Assembly (NCBI GenBank): GCA_963457665.1 | Contig: OY735225.1 | Coordinates: forward strand, 108,501-172,500 | Length of the DNA: 64,000 nt | Reading direction: 5' to 3' | Source of the DNA: Thysanoteuthis rhombus | Lineage: Eukaryota; Mollusca; Cephalopoda; Oegopsida; Thysanoteuthidae | In this document: piece by piece, positions 38,533 to 49,564 of the stretch | Position numbering within the stretch: the first letter of the stretch is position 1 | How the letters are laid out: the number at the start of each line of letters is the position of its first letter | Made by a program: the position numbers and the translations under genes | Notes under the pieces: generated by a model | What the model saw: the letters and a program-made list of their open reading frames with translations, nothing else | Databases searched by the model: none | Told to the model about the DNA's origin: nothing

Positions 38533-38838
38533 ATGTCTGGAGACGAAGGAACAGGAGAGCAGTTTCAGAATGAACGTGGCAAGAGTCATCGAGAGATACT
38601 CAGAGATTATGTTCAGGGTTCCAACCCCTCACTGATCAAGGGAGAAGGTGATCTCAAATCACTTTCAGCGCTTAAATCTGATGAGGAACGACGTGAACGT
38701 TGCTCTAAAATTCTAGCCCGTAATGCTGCAAATGCAATGTATGCTTACAAGTCTTTAATTATTCGTGATGGCAAAAACATCGTCAAAGATCCCGTGTGTG
38801 CGTTGGACATTGTCCATGCCATCAAGACACAACGCTGA
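38533..38838 (+). CDS. Divergent histone H4-like protein (copy D, reference copy)
   Basis: Intronless, 101 residues (H4 has 103 with Met). Numbering without Met, residues 1-28 align to H4 with no gap, and S1, G2, G7, K16, H18, R19, L22, R23, D24, Q27 and G28 are shared. Later, LKSLSAL matches the VKRISGL position, EE at 50-51 matches the H4 EE pair, and ALDIVHAIKTQ matches AMDVVYALKRQ of helix 3. Differences are striking: R3 to D, K5 to G, K8 to E, K12 to N, K20 to E; about eight extra residues before helix 3; no H4 C-terminal tail; two cysteines. Acidic residues number 15 against 18 Lys/Arg, whereas H4 is strongly basic. With the histone stem-loop 48 bases downstream, a replication-dependent H4-derived nuclear protein, probably an H3 partner, is the best reading. 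Another histone-fold family is less likely. Function and expression are unknown. Confidence 0.87.
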   Translation: MSGDEGTGEQFQNERGKSHREILRDYVQGSNPSLIKGEGDLKSLSALKSDEERRERCSKILARNAANAMYAYKSLIIRDGKNIVKDPVCALDIVHAIKTQR

Positions 38839-38886
38839 TCTCTGTAAAGTTTCAGCGAGTAAATATAAAACATATTTACTCATAAC

Positions 38887-38902
38887 GGCCCTTTTCAGGG
38901 CC
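38887..38902 (+). promoter_or_regulatory. Histone 3'-end processing stem-loop, copy D
   Basis: GGCCCTTTTCAGGGCC followed by ACCCA, matching the metazoan histone stem-loop consensus. A CCGAAAAC stretch at 38,914-38,921 is a possible U7-binding downstream element; that part is weak. No AATAAA stands between the stop and the stem-loop. Confidence 0.93.
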
Positions 38903-40125
38903 ACCCACTTTCTCCGAAAACTTTTTCTCATAGTTACAACATGTATAGTACACTCTTACTCAAAGAAGTCGCTCTATAATTTTGAAATCTGAGAAAAACA
39001 AAACGTTTAAATCGTATATTTTGCTATGTACACTTTTTAATGAAACCATTACAGGTCAGAAGTGGTTTTTTTTAAAAATATAATTTCCTTCTTCGATATA
39101 ATAATATTTTTCTTCACAAATGTTAAACTGATAAACTACACAATAAGTAAATGGATACATTATTTGGCAATATTCGAATATTTCCGAGGCAAAAGTACGC
39201 ATGCATTTTTTGATTATTTACAATTTATTATTCAAGTGAAGAAAATCAGTTTTTTGTCTATGTAAGTTGAAGATATCTCCTGTTGCTAATGATTAAATTC
39301 TACAATCTTACATACCCGATGATCAGTAAGTCAGTAGACGAATACATTGATCTATTAAAAAGTATTTGACTGTGAAATTTTGAAACAACGATTTGGTAAA
39401 TATGTGTTACTTTACAATTCAGATGGCTTTCGCTACTTTGGGCTAAAACTTGGAAATATGATTATTACTCTGGTATTAATTGATTTCTCTGACATCAGAT
39501 TATATTTGAAAGGGCATAAATCATTACCATATCGTTGTTTTTTTAGCAAAATTCATTGTCGAGATAAATGAATCAAAAGTCCTAAATGTGATTAGAAAAT
39601 TAAAAAGTAAGTTGAAGGTAGATACTAGCACTTATTAGGAAAATTGAATTAATATCATTACATTTTCTGTAATATTTACCTGCATCTTCAATTGTTTTTT
39701 TCTAAATTTCTACCGTGTCAAAAGTGTGAAAAGAAATTTCAAGATGAAGCGTGAGGAAAAGACGAGTACTAATTATAAAGATAAAATACATTTCACTGAT
39801 ATGTGTTACTTTACAATTCAGATGGCCAAGCTGCATTGAACTAAAACTGAAAAATATGATTCGTTACACTGGTATTAATTGATTTCTCTGACATTATTTC
39901 ACATCAGAAACGGACGTAAATCATCATTGTGGAGTTGTTATCTAGCTAAGTATAGATGAATTCCTAAAGAAAAACACAAGTGAAAGTAATTAACCAAATG
40001 AATATTTGTCAATCAAAGTATTTGAGTGTGATTCAAAAAATTAAAGAATAAGATGAAGTTGAAAATTTAGTGTTTAATTGTTTTTTTTTTCTCCTGAGTC
40101 AAAACTGTGATAAAACTTTAACCAT

Positions 40126-40200
40126 CGTATACATTGCTCTAGGAAGATTTCAGAGGTCAAATCTTAAAATATTTTTTTCATAACGGCCCCTTTCAGGGCC
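40126..40200 (+). pseudogene. Relic of a second H4-like histone gene, inverted unit
   Basis: Keeps the mutated stem-loop GGCCCC TTTC AGGGCC (40,185-40,200) and the start of the coding trace (40,126-40,143), but has lost about 17 further bases of the trace that the unit 1 and unit 2 relics keep. Confidence 0.55.
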
Positions 40201-40899
40201 AGCCACGTTCCACGAACATTTTCTCACTCTATTCCAAAATATGTTATACAATGTTACTCTTGTATTACAGTCTCTCATTTTGAAATTAGAATGAAAGGAA
40301 ATTTTTCAAATCCCATATTTTGCTACGTACATTTTTAGATAAGTTATTACGGGTCAATTGTATCTTTCAAAATATCAATTCCATCTTGGATCTAACATTA
40401 CTTGGTTTATCAATTTGAAACTGATAAACTCCTCAATAAGTAAATGGATACATTCATTTGGCATTATTTGAATCTTTCAAAACAAAAATTACATTTACTT
40501 TTTTTTTATTGTTTACAATTTAAAATTGAAGTGAATAAAATTATATTTCTATATGTAAATAAGAAATGGCACCTGTTGTCATTTATTAAATTTATCATGC
40601 TTACATTCCCCCTGACTTTTAAGTAAGTAGATAAATACATCCATTTTTTTTAAAAGTATCTTACACGGTAAAATTTTTAAACATTAATTAAGCAAATGTC
40701 TGATACTTTACAATTCAGATGATCTTTCCTACATCGTACTAAAACTTGAAAATATTATCCGTTACTCTCGCATTAATTCGCTGTTTTTTTTTTGTTTTTC
40801 TTTGGGCGTTAAATTATATTTAAAAGAAGAATGTAAATCATAATTGTGTTGTCATTTTTTAGAAGTATTTACAAAATTACAAATTAAGGTAAGCGGGAG

Positions 40900-43720
40900 T
40901 GATGATTAACCAGATCACATAAATTTCATCCAATTTATCATGTTTTTTTTTAGCACAAAATGTTATAAAGAAAAGAGAAAAATAATTCTAAAATTAAATT
41001 TCAAATGATCAAGAAAATAAAATGCACATCATTACATTTTGCTTACTATTTTCCTGCATCTTCAATTTTTTTTTTTTTTTTTTTTTTCTTCAATCTTTTG
41101 TCAAAACTGCAATAAAACCATAAATTTGAAGCTTGAGGTGAAAACGAATATTATATAATACAATAAAAATAATTTAATGAATTTTACCTCTTTTTCACCT
41201 GCATCTTGATTTTTTCATGATTTTTTCATGATTTTTTCATCCAGAGTCAGAATTGTGATAAAAAAAAAGCCTTCAAAACTAAGAAAAGGTTGAGAAGTAC
41301 TAATACATAAATGAATCAAATAATCTCATTAAACTTTGTTAACTATTGTTTTTATTTAGCCCAAGTCCAGAATGTGATAAAAAATCATAGAATATGATGA
41401 AGGTAGAATGTAACAACGATTAAGAAATGAAACGTAACTTATTGCATTTCATGTTTAGCTGCATCTTCAGCTCTTAGTTGTTTTTTTATCCTGTGTCAAA
41501 ACCTCGAAGTTGGTGTTGAAAGTAAAATGGATTTCTAATTATAAAATAAAATACAATTTGTTGTTTTTTGCCTACTATTTACCGACATTGTAATTGTTTT
41601 ATTTCATTTTTTTTTCAACGTCGGTAGGAATTGTGATTAAAAAAAGGGGTTATGTTCAGGGTTCCATAATACCCTTTATTAAGCATCTTGATTTTCTGGT
41701 CGTTTTTATTTATTTATTTTTTTTCATCTCAAGAATAATTTGTGATTCAAACTAATAAATAGGATGAATGTAAAAATTAGTAACAATTGACAAAAAAAAA
41801 GTGAATATCATTATATTTTAAGTATTATTTAATTCTACCATAATTTCAAAGTTAGAGTTATAAGACCACAAAATATTCAAAGGAAGTTAATGATCAATAC
41901 TCAAAAATCTCATTACAAGTTCACTATGTTTTATTTCTATCCTTCTCTCCAGTTGTTTTTGATCCAAGTCAAAAATGAGATGAAAAAATTTCATCCATAA
42001 TCAAAATAGATAAATAAAACCTGCAAATTCAAACGCATTGAAAAGTTAACAATAATTGATATATCATAGTAATCCCCAATAATTTTGTCTTTTATTTCAT
42101 TGTGTATCAATTTTTTGGTTTCATCCTGAGTCAAAATAGTTATTAAAATTTCTAGATTTTGTTGAAACAAAAAGTTGTGATCGATTGAACCCAATTAGCG
42201 TTTCCCAAATATTTACCGGCATCTAAATTTTTAATGTATTTTTCTATCAAAGTTATGATGATAAATTATATGACTATATGACTAAGATGAGGGTAAATCT
42301 ATAATAATCGATAAAATCAAATTGAATTAATTAGATTTTATCTATGATATAACTCTGACTTAATTTTTGAGTTGTTTTTTCAGCCTGAATCAAAGTAATG
42401 ATTAGACGAGTAAAAATTTTGAAGAAAGTTTCAAAACTGTTGTAATTACTCATAATACAAAAGAAACATTATGAAATATAGTCTACTATTTACTTGCATC
42501 CAAATTTTTTCATTTATTTCTTTCATATGGTGTCAAAATCAGGACAAAAAAACTTAAAATCAAGATGAAAGTAAAATGTGATAACAATTAATGAAATGAA
42601 AGAATCCCATTAAATTTCATCTACTATAAACCTGCGTCTTAATTTTTATTTGTCTTAAATAAGAGAATCAGTAATTGTGGAGCTTAAAATTGATAAAAAT
42701 CAATGAAACAAAATAAATTTTTATCAAGTTTCAACTTCTATTTAGATCCACCTCAGGTATAAACATTAAAACGTAGGAATAAAGTAGTCATAATTAAAAG
42801 AATAAAATAAATCTTATAGTCTAATATCAACTTGCATCTTGTTTTTCATTATCCATGATCAAAATTAAGATAAAATCTTTAAAATTAAGAAGTTAAAAAT
42901 AGAAATATCTGATAGAATAAAGTAAAGCTCGTAAAAATTGATCTACTCTTATTTAGTTTTATCTTATTGATTGTATCTTTTTGCTTGTATCTTTTCAATT
43001 CTGGCTCAAATTTGTATTAAGAACTTGAAAATTAAGATGGAGGTAAAAATAGTAATAATTAATGAAATAAAATAATCTCATTACACTTTGTCTGCTATTT
43101 GCCTGCAGACTGACATTTTAGTATCGATATTGTGATAAAAGATTAAATTTAAATCAAGATACAGGGAAAAGGTTGATTATCAAAATGGAGATAAAAGTAA
43201 TAATTGATGATAAATAGAATTATTCTCATTATATTTTAACTATTAGTTAAAATTAAGATGAATGATTATAATGAAAATAAAGTAGTAATGGAAAATAATG
43301 TAAATCTCATTACATTTTACCAATATCTGCTTCCACATCATTATTTAATTCTTAAAGTCAATGTAGTGGTGAGACAAGTAAAATATTAAAACAAAGTCAA
43401 AAGGTAGTCATGATTAATATAATCAAATAACTTTCATTCAATGTTCTCTACTCTCTAGCAGCATCTAAAAAATTTAGTTATTTTTTGTCATCTCGAGTCA
43501 AAAGCGTGAAAAAAAATCTTACAAATTATGAAGCTTGTATTAAAGCAGTGATAAGTCAATGAAAACATTAAAAGGAAGGTAAAAAAGTAATTGTAATTAA
43601 TTTAGATGGAATGATTTTCATTGAAATCCCTCCACTATCTATCTGAACATTAATTTTTTCCTCATCTCTTTTATGGAGTTAATTAAATAGCATTACATTA
43701 TAACTATTCTTTATCTCCTC
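40900..43720. repeat. Degenerate minisatellite array beyond copy D
   Basis: Recurring motifs (ctgcatctt.a, ttgttttt.atcctgagtcaaaa, ctcattacattttg.ctactattta) at spacings of about 115-160 bp, for example near 41,342, 41,476, 41,594, 41,710, 41,830, 41,952, 42,112, 42,240, 42,375 and 42,510. The array continues about 1.7 kb past the end of strong unit homology. No gene seen. Confidence 0.55.
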
Positions 43721-43779
43721 CTTGATTTTCAAGTTGATTTTTTTTTTGCTGTGTTAAATCCAATGGATTAATTTGTCTC

Positions 43780-44440
43780 AGGATATCTATATGACTTTAT
43801 AGTGCTCAAGAGTTGTGATCGGAGGGTGGATTAGATGTTTTCCTGCCCCTTGTGGCTTTGGGTTTGGCTGCTATAAATCGCAGTGTCAAATTTTGGGAGA
43901 TCATATGTGGTTTGAGGTCTTTGCATTATTTGATAGTGCACAGGAAAGTGTGGGTGGATTATGAGATTAATCTAGTTTCGAGTTTTCAGCCTTTTATTCT
44001 AAATATTGATACCCGGAATCAAATAAATTGGTTTATTTTTAGGATATTCTATTAAGTTGTTTTCAGGATATCTGTTCGATTCGTTTCAGGGATATTCAGA
44101 TAATTTGACGATGCACATGAGCATTGGCCTGGAATCGCAGTAAGTTTTCATGTGCATTTTGAGTATTTGGGCTTTTCTACCATAAATCAATGTGAAAAAT
44201 CCAATGATGATAATGATGATAAGTGTATTGTCCAGAGGTGTCATGAAGTGTCCTTTTCTTTTTTTTTTTTTTTTTTTTAGTTTTCAACCATTTTAGGCAT
44301 AAATTGATATGTAGAACCTAACTGATTCATTTCCTTCCAGATATTTGTATAATTTGATACTGCACAAATATATTGACTGCAAGATTGATCAAGACTGCTT
44401 TGTGCTTGTTGAGTTCTCAGAATTTTCTGACATAACTTTT
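43780..44440. repeat. Short degenerate tandem repeat
   Basis: Three diverged blocks each contain atttga.a.tgcaca, a gagattaatc/gattgatc-like step, then cag..ttt.t..cataaat. They start near 43,930, 44,098 and 44,350. A T-rich tract lies at 44,258-44,279. Family unknown. Confidence 0.35.
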
Positions 44441-45275
44441 AACCTATTCCAAACCCCTAACATTCAACACTAACTTCAACCCTTTCCATAACCCTTTATA
44501 CTAACCCTAATCCAATTGTAATAGTAACCCCTAAACTTGACTCAACTCTTAGCTTTTACCTTTTACCCTAACCATTCAGCTGTAACTATTGTAACTATTG
44601 TAAGCCTAAACCAAGCGCCTAATCCTAACCCTAATTCCGATCCCCCCAACCATAACTCTAAACCTAACCCAAAACCTTGACTCTAATTTCTCCACTTACA
44701 TTATTTGTTCAAGTGGAGATAACTCTCACATAACATTGATATCATTATTTCCCCTACATCATATAATGAAGGGAAACAACTCTAGTCCTAATTCTAATAT
44801 CAACCCTGATTATTTCCCCTACTTTATTCGATCAAAGGGATTTAATTCCCAACGTTACTGATACTAAGTGTATCCTTTTCGTATTCTGTAATCAAAATAA
44901 AAACATTCTAATAACTTAGGAATTATCTCCCGTAGAGAAACGAGGATGTCTCTAACAGGAAACCGACCCTAATAGTGATTCCTTCACATTAAGTGATGTG
45001 AAGTAAGAAGCCTTACACTAATGTCATTTCATCCATGTTATTTAATGTAAGTCACGTAATTACAACAGCTTATCCCTAACCCTAACTCTAACCATACCAA
45101 CCTAACTTCAGAACCTAAAACTTAATCATAAACTAGCCCTAAACTCTTAATCCTAATCCTAATTCTAACCTTGACCACTAATCCTTACCCAAATTCTAAG
45201 TCCCAATCCTATCCACAAACACCAATCTATTACCCTAACCATAAAACTTAGCCCTAATGTTATTTGTTTTATATT
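44441..45275. repeat. Degenerate CCCTAA-type telomere-like sequence
   Basis: Many scattered aaccctaa, ccctaaccct and taatcctaa words in one orientation, interspersed with ordinary sequence. The pattern fits an interstitial, decayed array of the animal telomere repeat or a telomere-repeat-derived minisatellite. A short piece recurs at 57,935-57,963 at the start of the second composite repeat. Confidence 0.5.
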
Positions 45276-45789
45276 ATGCTATGTTAGAGATATAACGATA
45301 ATATTTTACTAACAATAAGATTATCTCCTCAAATCTGGTGAAGTCATCACCAGGAAACTAGCTATTCTATTCAACTTATATCTTGGTCAAAGTGTAATCC
45401 CAGAAGGTTAGAACACAGCAATTGTAATGCTATTACAAGAAAGGGGACGCATACATTTAAACAGTTACAAGCCAATAAGCTTAATCAACTGCATCTACAA
45501 ATGTTTTAGCAAAGTGAACACCAACCAAATCACCAAAACGATAGATGAAAACCGAGCACAGAAATGGGCTGGAGTCAGAAAAAGTTACACAATCATTGAC
45601 TATCTCCTTTCGGTAAATCAACCAAAAGAAAACGAAATAGAAGATAAAATGCCACTCTCTGCAGCATTTGTCGGTGCTATTATACAGCAAGGTGTAGACC
45701 ACGTATATGAGAGAGCCTTGCATTGGCTCAACTCACTAACCTTGAACACTCAGTCGTTGATAAATGTCGAATGCAGTATAGTACAATAG
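45276..45789 (+). pseudogene. RTE-like LINE reverse transcriptase fragment (first copy)
   Basis: Translation around 45,400-45,790 includes NTAIVMLLQE, then SYKPISLINCIYKCFSK, then ITKTIDENRAQKWAGVRKSY, which follow the reverse-transcriptase fingers/palm order of RTE-type non-LTR retrotransposons. An in-frame stop sits just before NTAIV, the catalytic YADD region is missing, and the end degrades into unrelated residues. Dead fragment. A sister copy lies at 58,000-58,494. Confidence 0.7.
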
Positions 45790-45900
45790 AATCACTGAAA
45801 TGGAATTGACAGCTTGCAAGTCGTGGGTTCAAATCCTGCTAGCTAATGGCTGTATCACTTAGATGAAGGTTAAAGTTTCCAGCAGTCATCCCCATGTCAA
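45790..45900 (+). repeat. Truncated tRNA-derived SINE piece
   Basis: Contains a good RNA polymerase III B box, ggttcaaatcc (45,826-45,836), within a T-arm-like hairpin, but no A box upstream, where LINE sequence is fused. Repeated at 58,495-58,610. Confidence 0.4.
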
Positions 45901-46562
45901 ATTGATCTGAAACTTGATGGAGAAGAGGGTCCAGGTAGTGATTCATTCGATCATTGTGATATAACGTGAACTTGAACTATGATAAAAGCAATCTTTGGGC
46001 AGATTTTCGATGATAATAAGTCGCTAATAAATGGATAGAAATAAGAACTTCTATTATTTCGTTTTGATAATTGAAAAAAAGCACCAAATATTTTGACAAA
46101 TTTCAGATATGTAATTTTATTCCTGTACTTGATATAATCAGCAGATCTATTTTTTTTCTTTCTTCCTGATACTAGTAAAAATTTTCTCATTAAATGGCGA
46201 AAAAAAACCCTTTCAAATTTGTTAAAAGAAACTTATGATAAGATCTACATTTGTATTTGTTAATTACTTTTATTTTTTCTTCGTTTATATTTTCATGTTT
46301 GAAAAAAGTCACAAATAGTTATAGTTCAATTAGCTCTCCCCCCACCTCTCTCTCAAATTCAATAACCTTGAATATAATAGAAATATCATCGGGGAAATAT
46401 TTAGAAATCTGCGACAGGAGGGAATGCGATAGAGTAAAGGGACAAGAGAGAGAGAGGTAGACATATGCATGAAGACCACGCGGTGTATATTGTTATGTAG
46501 TTCTTAATATAAGATGTGAAACAAAGACACGAGTTATTTTGGTGAATCAGACACTTATTAAC

Positions 46563-46565
<3 letters not shown>
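45901..46565. repeat. Middle of composite repeat, first copy
   Basis: Homologous to 58,610-59,288 with small indels. No coding potential recognised. Includes a pyrimidine-rich run near 46,335 that is (TC)n in the second copy. Confidence 0.5.

Positions 46566-46644
<79 letters not shown>
46566..46644. repeat. (AC)n-(AT)n microsatellite
   Basis: About 45 bp of AC followed by about 30 bp of AT. The second composite copy has a much longer pure AT tract here. Confidence 0.9.
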
Positions 46645-46649
<5 letters not shown>

Positions 46650-46729
46650 TTGTGTCATCCACAGACAGCTGTTTCGTTGTATTACAACTCTTCAGTGTGG
46701 CTATTGACAATCCATTATCCCATCCAATA

Positions 46730-46815
46730 CCACGAGGAAGGATTCAAACCTTCGCTTCAGACCCAGAGGCTGGTATCCTACCGCTCGGGCTCGGGCTCGG
46801 AACTGGACGGTCAGT
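46730..46815 (-). repeat. tRNA-derived SINE head, first copy
   Basis: Minus strand carries a B box GGTTTGAATCC (46,750-46,740) preceded at tRNA-like distance by an A-box-like GCCCGAGCGG. A short duplication (ctcggg) disturbs the A box. The better preserved copy is at 59,505-59,580. Confidence 0.5.
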
Positions 46816-47323
46816 AAGGCTGAATTTAAGCGATATATTTATCTAGCTTCTTAAATTCCCCATTCACCAGAGTGCTCTATTCCTATGGAAGTTCCTTAAC
46901 TCCATCAACCTTCCATTTACCGAATCCCTAACATAACCGTGCAATCTAACACCACATCACTTCCCTCCTACCCAGACACTTTCTGTCATCTTCCAGACTC
47001 ACTTCCGTTGCTAAACCATAGACTTCATCACTGGCTGGACTTTCTATCACACAACAGAATGCCCCCAGCAGATGAGGTACCATTTTTTGCTCACAAAGCA
47101 AAGCTCCTGATGATAGGCTCATGTTCCACATCAAACCTATACCTCTAAAAGTACACACACACACTGCTCGCACTACTGAAGATGGGGATACCTCCTGAAA
47201 CATGTCTAGACCATCAATAAAACCATTTTGCAGATAAATAAACCTAACTACCATACACTTAACTCCCAAGTATGTCTCACTTTCTACAGTTCATATCATA
47301 TATATAGATATATATATGTTATG

Positions 47324-47416
47324 TCGAGCACCCTCAATCAAACAAAAGAGAAAGAAACAACAATTTATATATATTGTTGTTGTTTCTTTCTCTTTTGTTT
47401 GATTGAGGTTGCTCGA
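47324..47416. repeat. Long near-perfect hairpin (foldback)
   Basis: Two arms of about 40 bases (47,324-47,363 and 47,374-47,416) are reverse complements, with an extra three-base step in one arm and a mismatch near the base. They enclose a short AT loop. The second composite copy lacks it, so it was gained after the duplication or lost from the other copy. It could be a tiny foldback element or a replication-slip product. Confidence 0.8.
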
Positions 47417-47479
47417 TATTGGGTACAGAAAATACGTAAATAGATGAATATATATATACGTGATGACTCTGTGCTTCAT

Positions 47480-48100
47480 GCATTGTTACTTGTCAACAGT
47501 CGCCCATACTAAAAGATCAAATTGAATAAATTAAAAATTAATGCTTGCTGTTTTTCTATTGCACTATTGCGTGCATAATGACTTTTTTCCCCTGGTCCAG
47601 TCAACGTAAATCCAATTTATGAAAAATACAATCAAAAGGTATACAGATGTAAATAAAAATTGTCTCACAACCAACGTCTTTTGACAACATTTCGTCTGGG
47701 GGTGATCAATTAGAAAAATGGGAAAAAGGAGGAAAGGTGGTAAGGTCGATCCTGACGCTGCATATAGTCCCCAACATGTAGAAGGCGTCCAAGCCCGTCG
47801 GACCACCCTTCACAAGCTGAACTCCGGACCCCTGACTGTAAGCGCGACACAGCAGTAGCACCAGTTCAAAACAACAATGAAGGAGACTGTGCCAAAACAA
47901 AGACTGCGGTGAAAATTATCCAAAAAAGGCACTTTGATAGCACACAAGGAGTCTGTTCCCCTCCATCTGCTGATTGCCGAAAAATTTGCTGAAGGAGACC
48001 GTCTCTTTGACCTCAACATTCGTTTAAGCAAAACAGGTCCTGTTCTAGCCTGCCCAGCTATCTAAAATCCCTTGCCTCTCCATTTCTATTGAGGAAACAT
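47480..48100. repeat. 3' part of composite repeat, first copy
   Basis: Homologous to 60,280-60,652 up to about 47,866; beyond that the second copy is interrupted by satellite. No intact gene. Confidence 0.5.
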
Positions 48101-48187
48101 GATTGGAACGTAGAGGAATTCAAATACCTCGGTGGTATCATCTTCACAGATGGTTCATTTAACAAGGAAATCGATGCCGTTGAGCAC
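48101..48187 (+). pseudogene. LINE reverse transcriptase C-terminal fragment
   Basis: Reads DWNVEEFKYLGGIIF then TDGSFNKEID, the widespread EEFKYLG..I..DG...EI motif found after the palm domain in many RTE/CR1-type LINE polymerases. Only about 29 codons survive. Confidence 0.55.
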
Positions 48188-48189
48188 TC

Positions 48190-49560
48190 GGCAGATTGCT
48201 ATCCCGATAACTGAACCAATTGTCAACCAAACTGGAAATGTACGGTTGTTATCTCTAACATTTCACAGATTACTTCATAGATGTTTATAGCATCGGGATT
48301 TTTTACTGGTTTATCCAAGCGTAATGAAGAAAGGTTTCTCTTCAGAGTATTACATCAAAAATCTTCTCTTCCGTTGTTGATGAAACTACAGACAGGGGCC
48401 CCCGAACCACTAGTCATCTGCCCTCCAACTTCTTAGCGCAGGATCAGCTGGAGCAGCTATATTATAAGACATACTGAATCCATTTATTTCTAATCACTGA
48501 CTGGATGAAAGATTTATCATCATTGCCAAAACATTTTCACTCCAAAATAGAAAAAAGTGACAAATGTCGAGTTCTCCAGTTTTTTGCATTCATTGCTTTT
48601 AACAAAAATACAAGTTTTGCTGAAAGAAAAGGGAGATCTTAATGATTGTCTCAGTATTGTCAGGTATGGTTTGCTATTTCCTGTAACAGGGGTTCTTGAT
48701 AGTTAGAAACGTTCCGGAAAAGAAAACTTTATTACTGAAATCTGTAGAGTATCAAACATCTTTGTGCTGTCAAATTCATCAAGCAGCCAGATCTTACTTT
48801 ACTAAATTTTGCTACCATAGTAGAAAAAATTCTGTTTACCCCCATCACATTTGGATAGTAGACCTGAGGAAGGTGATAGAATGGATTGGCCAAAACATTG
48901 TGATAATAACACAAGCAACAAGGTGGATTTCCATTGATGACTAAACTCTTTCAATGTTAATGACCCTTTTCAATACTATAGACAGTATTGTATTATGATT
49001 TCAAATTTTACAAATTGTTGATCTGTAGGATTTGAGATAAATAAAATATTCGCCATCACAGCCAATAATTGAACTACCATGGTGTCAAATTTTGAAGTCA
49101 TGTTTTCTCTTGCTGGGTCACTCACCGTCTTACGAGAAAAAGGTGTTTCTCATAGGATAATCTCCAAAAACAAACAAAACAAAAATAATCGGTAAATCTA
49201 AAAGAAAAAGTTTAATTTATTTCTAAAACTGAAAATTGTCCGTTTTGTATCTTTTTTTCTTTGCAAAATGAAAAATAAAATAAAATTATGGAAAAAAACT
49301 TGCTGTCACTTGTTTCCAGTTGAAACCGAGAGTTACCACAGTGGTGAAAATCTATATTATAATATTATCTATACAACAAATATGAAAAATTGAAAAATCA
49401 AATTGAAAAACCCTACAAGAAAACAAAAAAAAAATTGTCTAGACTCATATCACGGTTTCAATAAAAATCCCAAAATAATACGAAAAAAATTAAATTTTGT
49501 AGAAAAACCTTCAGGAAAGAAAGAAAATAGCAAACAAAAATATTCAGAATCTTTTCAAGA
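48190..49560. other. Intergenic, no feature recognised
   Basis: AT-rich with short chance frames; the 82-codon frame at 48,696-48,944 has no recognisable domain. Confidence 0.4.
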
Positions 49561-49564
49561 AAGT

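Larger units (their letters stand above)
34508..42000 (-). repeat. Inverted partial unit carrying H4-like copy D
   Basis: Reverse complement of unit positions 4,078 to 1, then of about 17,011 down to about 14,010. Strong homology stops near 41,970; a further matching patch near 42,040-42,090 corresponds to about 13,530-13,585. It includes the interspersed remnant (35,700-36,080), both minisatellite flanks, the gene, its stem-loop and the relic. Confidence 0.9.

Noticed and set aside
38765-38992. 75-codon frame overlapping the end of the H4-like gene and its stem-loop, identical in all copies (also 16,606-16,833 and 33,478-33,705)
   Set aside because: It overlaps the real gene in another frame and runs through the structural 3' stem-loop; its conservation follows from the conserved DNA. 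No start context or domain.
1-42000. Search for companion H2A, H2B, H3, H1 or canonical H4 genes in the units
   Set aside because: No other histone-like frame was seen, and the only further stem-loop is the mutated relic.
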